62,087 nt of DNA from Candidatus Falkowbacteria bacterium CG10_big_fil_rev_8_21_14_0_10_37_14 (lineage in GTDB: Bacteria > Patescibacteriota > Patescibacteriia > Patescibacteriales > Patescibacteriaceae). Where the stretch lies: assembly GCA_002778705.1 (NCBI GenBank), contig PFAM01000021.1, positions 426 through 62,512 on the forward strand, in the 5' to 3' direction. The notes under the pieces are model-generated. The model saw nothing but the letters and a program-made list of their open reading frames with translations. It was not told where the DNA came from and did no database searches. Positions 29,001 to 35,976 of the stretch are shown in pieces; the stretch's first letter is position 1, and every line of letters starts with the position of its first letter. The position numbers and the translations under genes are program-made.

Positions 29001-29572
29001 AATTCGCGATTTACTTCACCTTGTAATGGTAAGTCGGAATGATCTTGAATTTCTAGATAATAATTACCGGGACCAAAAAGTTCTGAATAATCTCGAACCC
29101 GCTGTCTGGCTTCAGTAGTTTTGCCTTTGGTAATTAAACGAGCAATTTCACCACCCAAACAAGCACTGGCAGCTATCAGCCCTTCGTGGTGTAAGGTTAG
29201 TAATTCCCAATCGATACGTGGTTTATAATAAAAACCTTCAGTTTGAGCCAGTGAAGCTAGTTTTAATAAGTTTTGATAGCCTTGATTATTTTTAGCTAGA
29301 AGAATGAGATGTGAGCTGGTTTTTTCACCTTTAGCGTAAGTGCGATTATGTCTAGAGTCTGGCGCTACATAAGCCTCAAAACCAATAATTGGCTTAATAC
29401 CCGCTTTTACCGCCTTTTGATAAAACTCGATAACTCCATACATGACGCCATGATCAGTTAAAGCGATGGCCTTAGCTCCGTCACGTTTAGCGAAATCTAT
29501 GATAGCGTCAATACTAGACAAACCGTCTAGCAAAGAATAGTGACTATGTACATGGAGGTGGATAAAAGACAT
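26045..29572 (-). CDS. dnaE: DNA polymerase III subunit alpha
   Basis: Main replicative polymerase. 1175 aa. PHP domain at the N-terminus (FIHLHVHSHYSLLDG, ALTDHGVM), palm with GPGRGSAAGS and the catalytic Asp motif PDIDTDFSD, tandem HhH and an OB-fold region (about residues 1000-1075), then a Pro-rich linker (SSPSSPPAPP) before the C-terminal ~70 residues. ATG 29572 is preferred over an upstream TTG at 29584 since it begins exactly at the PHP domain. The leader lacks a Shine-Dalgarno. Promoter at 29609-29637. Confidence 0.97.
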   Translation of the reverse strand: MSFIHLHVHSHYSLLDGLSSIDAIIDFAKRDGAKAIALTDHGVMYGVIEFYQKAVKAGIKPIIGFEAYVAPDSRHNRTYAKGEKTSSHLILLAKNNQGYQNLLKLASLAQTEGFYYKPRIDWELLTLHHEGLIAASACLGGEIARLITKGKTTEARQRVRDYSELFGPGNYYLEIQDHSDLPLQGEVNRELIAISKELGVPLIATNDSHYPRKDDDEAQDILLCLQNKAKKTSTNRMSMLGGDYSLRSGEAMIESFKDIPEAISNTELIADSCSVEIALGQVQLPHFAVPDGHDGNSYLRKLCLEGLVTRYGKTYDELDKVYQDRLDYELAVVTKMGWPSYFLIVADFINWAKRSKIAVGPGRGSAAGSIVCFLIGITNLCPIKYDLLFERFLNPERISMPDIDTDFSDARRDEVIKYVQDKYGFDHVAQIITFGTMAARAAVRDVGRVLDYPYEYCDKISKTIPMFTKISGALSDVPEFKALYQEPDAKRIIDFAKKLEGVARHASVHACGILITKDPLTDNVPVQYVAGSNSSLVSQYSLHPIEELGLLKMDFLGLKNLTIIESAINIIKQTQNLEVDIDNIPLDDQAVFELFRQGETTGVFQFESSGMKRYLRELKPTELEDIIAMVALYRPGPMEWIPDYISGKHGIKQLEYLHPKLEPILSKTYGVAIYQEQVMQMARDLAGFTMGGADVLRKAMGKKIVKLLEEQKSKFIDGCVKNGIPSELAIKIFSFIEPFAGYGFNRSHAACYALVAYQTAYLKANWPTEFMAALLTSDQGDSDRVAIEIEECRQMGIAVKQPDINQSFAGFSVVTGGQSRLIRFGLKAIKNVGEHIAEAIIAERKANGPYQDLTDFLSRIQHKDLNKKSLESLIKSGALDAWGERGQLLGNLEAMLNFYRQLNKRKEDSQVSLFGTLGPEEAELKFVLQSAPSVPMSMILTWEKELLGLYVSEHPYSLYRKALAGLAKPLTQVKRLHSETEVNLAGVVISIKKILTKKHETMLFVKLEDGSDNLEVLVFPKLHQTTSAIWQAGQVILVAGTLSDKDGETKVLAEFAIAMDPTNIAGSVAAFRQRPEVKRWHPKVEEHRPPSSPSSPPAPPANPLRLVVKQDNPPTELFMRLRSLLMNNPGEQSAYLKVMVGDTSKIIKSELKVNISQSLQEAIQRDFVGSIEIVS

Positions 29573-29608
29573 AAAGACGAGCAATTTTTAATAGCTTAAA
29601 CTGCCACT

Positions 29609-29637
29609 ATCTTAACATGTTTAATAACCTTCGCCAA
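29609..29637 (-). promoter_or_regulatory. dnaE: Promoter of dnaE
   Basis: -35 TTGGCG (29637-29632), 17-nt spacer, -10 TAAGAT (29614-29609); start about 30 nt before the ATG. Confidence 0.6.
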
Positions 29638-29686
29638 CTTAACAAATAGTCAAAAGTGTGTTGTAAAAATAGAATCAATTTAACTA

Positions 29687-29715
29687 AACAAAACTCGCTT
29701 AGTGCGAGTTTTGTT
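29687..29715 (-). terminator. Terminator overlapping the Mur-ligase stop codon
   Basis: Stem AACAAAACTCGC / GCGAGTTTTGTT with 5-nt loop that contains the TAA stop; the last coding residues (QQNS) are in the 5' arm on the minus strand. It closes ruvA-femX-mur. Confidence 0.85.
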
Positions 29716-31144
29716 GTTTTAGTTTGTCTATTTCTTCTCTGGCAACCACCCGATCATCCCAAGGTATTTTTTTACCATTAGCAACACAGATGGCTTGCTC
29801 ATTACCTTTACCTGTAATTAAAACAATATCACCAAAATCTGCCAGAACTAGAGCACGGGCGATTGCCTCTCTGCGATCATGAATTTTAAATAAATTTTCA
29901 CCCAAAATTTTACCAGCCTTCTCGGCCCCAAGAGCTACTTGATCAATAATAATTGTTGGGTCATCATCATAAGGATCTTCATTGGTGACAATGACCACAT
30001 CGGCTTGTTCTCCAGCTAAATGCCCTAAAATTGGTCGTCTAGAAACATCGCGACCTCCACCAGCTGAACCTAAGATGTGAATAATTCTATTATGTGGCAA
30101 AAGCAATAAAGTCTCGTATAGTCTAGAAACAGCGTGTGGTTCGAAAGCGTAATCCACAATCACGCCAAAATTAAGCTTGGTTTCTAACATTTCTAGTCGC
30201 CCTGGAACTCCAGAGACGCTTTCCAAACCTTGCTTAATAGTAGCTAAAGGCAAACCTAAAGCTAAACCAACGGAAACAGCGGTCATAGCGTTATTGACAT
30301 TAAAAGCTCCAATGAGATGGAGATGAAAGCGTTCGTTAGTACAAACACCACCTTGGCAAATGGTGAAAGAAGTACCGTCAGCCGCTACCGAAATATTAGT
30401 GGCTACAGCTTCATGAAAATTATGATCTTTGTCTTCATTAGGATTAAGTTTAACATCAACAGCATTAGGCACTAGACGATATTGCCATTTGGTTTCGGCC
30501 CAAAAAGACAAGAAATAATCCTTATGTTCGTCGTCACCATTTACAATAACGGTTTTGCGTACCCGATTCAAAGCTAGTTTTTTTAAACCAGCTTCCACTC
30601 GCTGAACACCAAAATGTTGATTAGCGTATTTAGTTCGACAATCTTTAAGGTGAGCAAAAAGCATGCCCTTAGCCTCTCTATATTTTTCAAAACTACCGTG
30701 CGATTCAATGTGTTCTGGATATAAACCTGTGCAAATAATTAAATCATAGTTAATAAACCGATGACGATATTGAATAATGCCTTCGGAAGATGTTTCTACC
30801 ACCGCAAAACGACAACCATTTTTAACCATTTTAGCGAGTATCTGATAGGTAAACAAACGACCAACCATGGTCATTTTTTTGTTATTGAGCCACTCTTTTT
30901 CACCATCATTAAACATGGCCGTGGAAGTAAAACCAGTTTTATATCCAGCGGCATTTAACATTTTGGCAATCAAGTAAACACTAGTAGTTTTACCAGTGGT
31001 GCCAGTGACACCAATAACAATCAATTTATTACTAGGAGCATGATATAATAAATTAGCAAATAAACCCCAAGAAAAATGGTATAAAGGTCCAAGCAAGCTC
31101 CAAACTTTTTTAGGGATAATTTTTTTAATCTTAGCAGTATTCAT
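29699..31144 (-). CDS. MurE-like Mur ligase lacking the N-terminal domain
   Basis: ATP-dependent amino-acid ligase of peptidoglycan precursor synthesis, probably adding residue 3 to UDP-MurNAc-dipeptide. 481 aa. ATG 31144 lies 5 nt after the femX stop. The P-loop GVTGTTGKTT is at residues 45-54, whereas canonical MurE has it near 110, so the UDP-MurNAc-binding domain 1 is missing or replaced by a short hydrophobic helix (about 15-34). Central GAFNVNNAMTAV and C-terminal SGVPGRLEML are MurE-like. The substrate motif of MurE (DNPR for meso-DAP) reads EDPYDDDP here, so the amino acid cannot be predicted. The operon with femX supports a cell-wall role. Confidence 0.8.
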   Translation of the reverse strand: MNTAKIKKIIPKKVWSLLGPLYHFSWGLFANLLYHAPSNKLIVIGVTGTTGKTTSVYLIAKMLNAAGYKTGFTSTAMFNDGEKEWLNNKKMTMVGRLFTYQILAKMVKNGCRFAVVETSSEGIIQYRHRFINYDLIICTGLYPEHIESHGSFEKYREAKGMLFAHLKDCRTKYANQHFGVQRVEAGLKKLALNRVRKTVIVNGDDEHKDYFLSFWAETKWQYRLVPNAVDVKLNPNEDKDHNFHEAVATNISVAADGTSFTICQGGVCTNERFHLHLIGAFNVNNAMTAVSVGLALGLPLATIKQGLESVSGVPGRLEMLETKLNFGVIVDYAFEPHAVSRLYETLLLLPHNRIIHILGSAGGGRDVSRRPILGHLAGEQADVVIVTNEDPYDDDPTIIIDQVALGAEKAGKILGENLFKIHDRREAIARALVLADFGDIVLITGKGNEQAICVANGKKIPWDDRVVAREEIDKLKQQNSH

Positions 31145-31148
31145 GATT

Positions 31149-32129
31149 TTAAATAGGTAATAAACGTCTAAGCCGACGTAAGACTCTATACATCCTATAG
31201 TAAAAACTAGAAATCGGCAAATCAAGGGTTCCTGGATAACTAAACAGCTGCCCCCCAAAACCTTGCTTGAAACGAGTAACTCCAGGCCATTTTTTTTCAT
31301 CAACGCCAAACCAATCATAAACCTTAGCTCCCTGTTCACGGTAATGGCGCATGACCTCCCAGTGTAACAAATAAGGGGCCATTAAGTGGCGGTAAAGGTG
31401 ATTAGAGGCACCATGAATATAAGAAGCTTTAACCCCTGTTTTATTAAAAAGACCGGCAGCTATCGCCTGACCAGAGAATTCAACTAAAAACAAATCTATC
31501 CAACCTTTTCCTAATTCTAAGATTTTTTTATAATGCTCTTTGGAGTGAATGGCAAAGCCGTCACGATCACTCGTCCCAGATAATAATTTCCACCAAACTT
31601 CCAAATCATCTATGCCACCCTGACGAAAGACTAAAGATTTTTTCTGAGCCAAGCGAATATTATAACGAGTCTTAGGATGCATACCCTTAATTAAGGTGTC
31701 ATCATCTACTAGATTAGTCAACCAAGTTAGCGAGGGTTCTAGATTTAAACTAAAAATTAAACGTTTGTCAGGCGACCATTTCTCGACAGCTAGCGAAGGC
31801 TCTAGACGCCAAAACCAACAGCCTCTTTGTTTAGCTTGTTTGGTTACAGCCTCTGATAATAATTGCCAGGTGGTTTGTAAAACTGACGCCGATAAAGTTT
31901 CAGCAAAGACTGGACCTCGTGGAGAAAACAAATATTTAACACCTAAGGTAGCCTTGTTTAACCATTGTACGCCAGCCAATAAATTGCCATCAGCATCAAC
32001 GACGGCTAAATAATTATCAATATCTGGGCTAAAAATATTAGACCAACGCCTATCTTGTAAAAACTCCGGAGACACACTGTTCGCCACAAAGTTATTCCAA
32101 TCACTTGTTTTTGGAGTAATTATTTTCAT
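31149..32129 (-). CDS. FemX/FemAB-family peptidyltransferase
   Basis: Transfers an amino acid from aminoacyl-tRNA to the peptidoglycan stem peptide, starting an interpeptide bridge. 326 aa with two GNAT-like halves. FSPRGPVF and the later KGMHPKTRYNIRLAQKK are typical FemAB segments (the second is the K..H.KTRY.IR.A signature), and VYDWFGVDE with FKQGFGG matches the C-terminus. The ATG overlaps the ruvA stop (ATGA), and the Mur ligase follows 4 nt later, so bridge synthesis and stem synthesis are co-expressed. Confidence 0.88.
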   Translation of the reverse strand: MKIITPKTSDWNNFVANSVSPEFLQDRRWSNIFSPDIDNYLAVVDADGNLLAGVQWLNKATLGVKYLFSPRGPVFAETLSASVLQTTWQLLSEAVTKQAKQRGCWFWRLEPSLAVEKWSPDKRLIFSLNLEPSLTWLTNLVDDDTLIKGMHPKTRYNIRLAQKKSLVFRQGGIDDLEVWWKLLSGTSDRDGFAIHSKEHYKKILELGKGWIDLFLVEFSGQAIAAGLFNKTGVKASYIHGASNHLYRHLMAPYLLHWEVMRHYREQGAKVYDWFGVDEKKWPGVTRFKQGFGGQLFSYPGTLDLPISSFYYRMYRVLRRLRRLLPI

Positions 32130-32683
32130 AGATATTGTAAGGCTTGACGCAAACGATCACTAGGCGAGGCATTAACCTCAGTTTTTTGTAAAGCGTTTCT
32201 AGCTTCAATCGCACTATAACCCAAGCCCATTAAAGCCTCAAGTTCTTCACTACCAGCTACTACGCCACCGACGCTATCATAGATAACGTCCATTTTATTT
32301 TTTAACTCCACAATCAAACGCTCGGCGGTTTTTTTACCAATGCCAGAGACCTTAACTAAAGGGACGCTATCGCCACTGGCAATAGCAGACTTTAAGTCAT
32401 TCATACGGGCGCTGGATAAAATATTTAAACCCGAGCGTGGTCCAACACCAGAAACGGAAATAAGTAATTCAAAAAATTCTAATTCTTCTAGTTTGGCAAA
32501 GCCGTATAAAGCCACACCATCCTCTTTGACTTGATGGTATAAATAAATCTCAGCCTCTTCACCGATAGCTAGAGTAGAGCTTAAATCGGTGCCAATATTT
32601 ATTTTATAACCCAAACCAGCCGTGAGGACAATCACAAATCCCAAGCGTTTTTCAATAATTTTTCCTTTGATAAAAGCTAACAT
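32126..32683 (-). CDS. ruvA: Holliday junction DNA helicase subunit RuvA
   Basis: Binds four-way junctions and loads RuvB. 185 aa. Domain I opens MLAFIKGKIIEK with LGYKINI, domain II holds the helix-hairpin-helix VSGVGPRSGLNIL and VSGIGKKTAERLIVEL pair, and domain III ends LRQALQYL. It stops with TGA in a 4-bp overlap with femX. ruvB and ruvC are not in the window. Confidence 0.95.
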   Translation of the reverse strand: MLAFIKGKIIEKRLGFVIVLTAGLGYKINIGTDLSSTLAIGEEAEIYLYHQVKEDGVALYGFAKLEELEFFELLISVSGVGPRSGLNILSSARMNDLKSAIASGDSVPLVKVSGIGKKTAERLIVELKNKMDVIYDSVGGVVAGSEELEALMGLGYSAIEARNALQKTEVNASPSDRLRQALQYL

Positions 32684-32757
32684 AATTGGTCACTTGAATA
32701 TAATTTTTAAACCACCCGAGTGATTTTTAGTATTTTGTTTAGAAAATTAAAGAATTA

Positions 32758-32779
32758 TTTAGAAATTTGAAATTAAAAA
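32758..32779. repeat. Intergenic GAAATT-type repeat, copy 2
   Basis: 20 bp identical to 10481-10500, located just downstream of htpX, again after a minus-strand gene. Confidence 0.6.
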
Positions 32780-32792
32780 TTTTAAATTTATT

Positions 32793-33701
32793 TTACCTAT
32801 CTTGTCCTAAAAGTGCGGAGATGCGTTCTTCAACAGGCGGATGAGTCATAAATAGTTTAGTAAAGAAACCGACTTTATTTTTGCCTTCTTGTTTAAAAGG
32901 GCTTGTAATATATAAATGTGCAGTAGCACGATTAGCCACCTCTAAAGGCTCCTGATCAGCGGAGATTTTTTTCAAAGCATTGGCCAAGCCCTCAGGATCA
33001 CGAGTTAAAAGTGCGGCTGAAGCATCGGCTAAAAATTCACGCTTCCTAGAAATTGCTAATTGAATTATTTGCGCAAATAGTGGTGCTAAAATAGCTAAGA
33101 CAATAGCTAAAACAGCAATGCCGCCAGCCATTCTATTATTGTTGGAATCACGATCTCTACCCCCAAACAAAGAAATACGCCAAAACCAATCAGCTAATAA
33201 AACCACAACACCAACTAAAACTGTGACTAAAGTAGATAATAGAATATCGTGATTACCAATATGTGATAATTCATGAGCTACCACACCTTCTAATTCACGC
33301 TTTTCTAATTTACCTAAAATACCAGAAGTAAAAGCCACGGCAGCGTGTTGGCTATCGCGACCAGTAGCAAAAGCATTGGGGGCTGTATCTTTAATAATAT
33401 AAATCTTAGGCATAGGCAAGCCAGCGGTGATACATAAATTTTCTACCAAACGAAATAATTCAGGAGAATCATGTTTGGTAACTTCTTTAGCTTGACTCAT
33501 CGCTAAAACAATTTTATCACTATACCAATAACCAATTAACGGTTGAACAATAGCCACAATTCCAGCTATTAAAACGATGGTTGGATTATCAAAATATAGA
33601 CTAAAAACATAGCCAATATAAATAACCACGAGAACGAAACCAGAAATTAAAAACCAAGTTTTACGATTATTGCTAGTAATAGCTGTATATAAAGTAGGCA
33701 T
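32793..33701 (-). CDS. htpX: M48-family membrane zinc protease HtpX
   Basis: Degrades damaged membrane proteins. 302 aa. Two N-terminal membrane helices (about 15-35 and 40-60), the zinc site HELSHIGNHD (His143, Glu144, His147), two more helices (about 153-172 and 190-212), and the third ligand region REFLADASAALLTR. Last gene of lemA-DUF2207-htpX, 3 nt after the DUF2207 gene. LemA with HtpX/M48 is a frequent pair. Confidence 0.94.
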   Translation of the reverse strand: MPTLYTAITSNNRKTWFLISGFVLVVIYIGYVFSLYFDNPTIVLIAGIVAIVQPLIGYWYSDKIVLAMSQAKEVTKHDSPELFRLVENLCITAGLPMPKIYIIKDTAPNAFATGRDSQHAAVAFTSGILGKLEKRELEGVVAHELSHIGNHDILLSTLVTVLVGVVVLLADWFWRISLFGGRDRDSNNNRMAGGIAVLAIVLAILAPLFAQIIQLAISRKREFLADASAALLTRDPEGLANALKKISADQEPLEVANRATAHLYITSPFKQEGKNKVGFFTKLFMTHPPVEERISALLGQDR

Positions 33702-33704
33702 AAA

Positions 33705-35360
33705 TTAAACAGAAATAATAGGGATTTGACCAGCGACTACCATGGCTAAGGTAGATAAGTCATCACTTAAAATGTGTGGATTAAATTGGCCTTTCCAGTA
33801 AGGGTTTAAAAACCAGGTTGGTGTCGACATAACTAATTCTTCAAATTGGGCTGACCACAAACGCTCTACTCCTAAAACTAAAGCGTACGGTAAATAACTT
33901 TCAAATAGCTCTGGATTACGAACCGGTGCATTATGAATTAAACGAGAACCATCTTCATGAACAGATAAATAACGTTCGAAACCTTTAACATGTTCCATAA
34001 CCTCTATCCAATGTCGGCCACCACCTGGACGCAATAAGGCCACAATGGCCACTAATACACCAGAAGACAAAAAACTAAGAGCAGAAATGGAACTAAAATT
34101 AGCATTTCTGGCCAAAAACCAGGCCAAGATTCCAAAACAAAGCCAAATAAAGGTTACTACAAATTTTTTAGCTAAAGCCCCGCTTTTAATAACAGCTTTG
34201 TCACGCAGTTGACTCTTTAAACTATCTTCTAGCTCACTGATACGTAGAGGCATCTCGCCAAGGTAGGTTGATAACAAAACCGAGTCACGATTATCAAATA
34301 ACGAATCTAAAATTAATCTTTGATGTTCTGAAGACATGGGCCCGACAGCACGATGTCGGCTTAAACGATAGTCCGCACCACTTTCTGAACCGGTCAATTC
34401 AATACCAAGATAACCCTTAACCGCTAAATAAAAAATTTCAGCAGCTAGGTCATGAGGGTCTAAAGTATTTTTATACATATAGCCCATTTCTAATGGCGAT
34501 AAATCATCTGGTGGAGAAAAACGCACTCCATAGCCACGCGAACGACGTGGATCATATCCCGAACGAAGCCACCACAACAGAGACGATAAGAATGATAAGA
34601 ACGGCATGGCTAAAGGCCAGTTTTCTTTAGCCCAAAGTTTCAAATTAACAAACGGGCTAGGCGGCTTAATAATACCTAAGGGGAATTCGACACTTAAAAT
34701 TAAACCTTCTTTAGGATAAAGAGTTTTAGGGCTAACAAAATCTAGCTGAGTTGCGCCAGTAGTAATTGTGGTTTTGGGAAAACATTTCATTAAAGCTCCC
34801 TCGGGGCCATACATACACCCTAAAGTAATTTGATCAGCTGTAAAACCTTCAATCAATTCAACCTTTGCTGTAGTGTTAATAATACCAATATTCCAGCGAT
34901 TGCCTGTAACATTCCAATTGAATTCAGCCCTAGTACCTCTAACATACAAAGCGTTAAAAACACGATAAGAAACATTAAAAATCTTATAGCCACTAAAAGG
35001 TTGGCCTTTACTTTTAATAATTACTTGTAGTTCGTTGCCTTGCTTATTAAAAGCCAAATCTAGATTTTGGCCATCTTCATCAATTACAGACCAGTTTTGA
35101 AAACTAACCTGATAACTATTAACACCAGATAAATAACGCACTGGTAGAATAAACTCTATTTCATTACGTTTTAAAAGTCCAAAGTTATAGCGCCAAACTT
35201 CACTTACCAGTACTGAAGCGTCTTGATTAATCTTATAGATTGCACTAAAATCTTCCACTTGCTCATTAGCTAAAGCTCTTGGCGTGGATAACATTAAATA
35301 ACAAACCACTAAAACAGCGGCCGATAATCCAATACCAAGACTAATACACTTTAGCTTCAT
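33705..35360 (-). CDS. DUF2207-domain membrane protein
   Basis: 551 aa. Signal peptide (about 1-31, cleavage after RALA), then a DUF2207 domain starting VEDFSAIYKINQDASVLVSE, which fits the family's outer beta domain. Membrane helices at about 247-265 and 400-445 flank a cytoplasmic stretch with a winged-helix-like segment. A Lys/Arg-rich loop follows the second helix (RSGYDPRRSRGYG). The AGGAGG site is only 2 nt from the ATG, closer than ideal. It lies between lemA and htpX; DUF2207 and LemA genes commonly travel together. Confidence 0.82.
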   Translation of the reverse strand: MKLKCISLGIGLSAAVLVVCYLMLSTPRALANEQVEDFSAIYKINQDASVLVSEVWRYNFGLLKRNEIEFILPVRYLSGVNSYQVSFQNWSVIDEDGQNLDLAFNKQGNELQVIIKSKGQPFSGYKIFNVSYRVFNALYVRGTRAEFNWNVTGNRWNIGIINTTAKVELIEGFTADQITLGCMYGPEGALMKCFPKTTITTGATQLDFVSPKTLYPKEGLILSVEFPLGIIKPPSPFVNLKLWAKENWPLAMPFLSFLSSLLWWLRSGYDPRRSRGYGVRFSPPDDLSPLEMGYMYKNTLDPHDLAAEIFYLAVKGYLGIELTGSESGADYRLSRHRAVGPMSSEHQRLILDSLFDNRDSVLLSTYLGEMPLRISELEDSLKSQLRDKAVIKSGALAKKFVVTFIWLCFGILAWFLARNANFSSISALSFLSSGVLVAIVALLRPGGGRHWIEVMEHVKGFERYLSVHEDGSRLIHNAPVRNPELFESYLPYALVLGVERLWSAQFEELVMSTPTWFLNPYWKGQFNPHILSDDLSTLAMVVAGQIPIISV

Positions 35361-35379
35361 AACCTCCTTTTAATTAAGC

Positions 35380-35940
35380 TTAGAATTTAACGGCCACAGG
35401 TTGTTTTTCTTCTTCAGCGGCTTCAAAAAACTTACGAACTTCAAATTTTAATTGCTTAGCCAATATGTTAGTTGGAAACACCTGAACTTTGATGTTAAAG
35501 TCTCGAACGTTACCATTGTAAAAACGACGAGAAGCTTGAATCTTATCTTCAGTATCAGTTAATTCTCGTTGTAACTCTAAAAAGTTTTGATTAGCTTTTA
35601 AATCTGGATAACTTTCAGATAAAGCGAAAATGGATTTTAAGGTAGAAGACAAAGCGTTCTCTGCGGCTAATTGTTTTCCAATATCGCCACTGTCATGAGC
35701 TGACATTGCTGAATTACGAGCCTCGATCACTTGAGTTAAGGTAGCCTGTTCGTGGGCAGCATAACCTTTAACCGTTTCCAATAAATTAGGAATTAAATCG
35801 TAACGACGTTTTAGCTGGACATCAATATCCGACCAAGCCTCATCCACTTGATTCTTAGAACGAATAAGTCCGTTGTAGATTACAACTACTGCGACTACCG
35901 CCACTGCGACCACACCTAAGACGATCCATAGTATTGTCAT
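35380..35940 (-). CDS. lemA: LemA family protein
   Basis: 186 aa. An N-terminal membrane helix (about 3-25, ILWIVLGVVAVAVVAVVVIY) then a four-helix bundle with the family signatures NQVDEAWSDIDVQLKRRYDL and IPNLLETVKGYAAHEQ. Membrane-tethered, role unclear in most bacteria. First gene of the lemA-DUF2207-htpX operon. It starts 15 nt after a GC-rich hairpin that exposes AGGAAGG in its loop. Confidence 0.92.
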   Translation of the reverse strand: MTILWIVLGVVAVAVVAVVVIYNGLIRSKNQVDEAWSDIDVQLKRRYDLIPNLLETVKGYAAHEQATLTQVIEARNSAMSAHDSGDIGKQLAAENALSSTLKSIFALSESYPDLKANQNFLELQRELTDTEDKIQASRRFYNGNVRDFNIKVQVFPTNILAKQLKFEVRKFFEAAEEEKQPVAVKF

Positions 35941-35949
35941 ATTTTTTTG

Positions 35950-35967
35950 GCCGGCCTTCCTACCGGC
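35950..35967 (-). promoter_or_regulatory. Hairpin with Shine-Dalgarno-like loop before lemA
   Basis: On the minus strand GCCGG / CCGGC enclose a loop containing TAGGAAGG. The start ATG is 9 nt past the 3' arm. A purine-rich loop held open in this way could set lemA translation. Possible upstream -10 TATAAC at the end of ileS. Confidence 0.4.
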
Positions 35968-35976
35968 GTTAATTAG

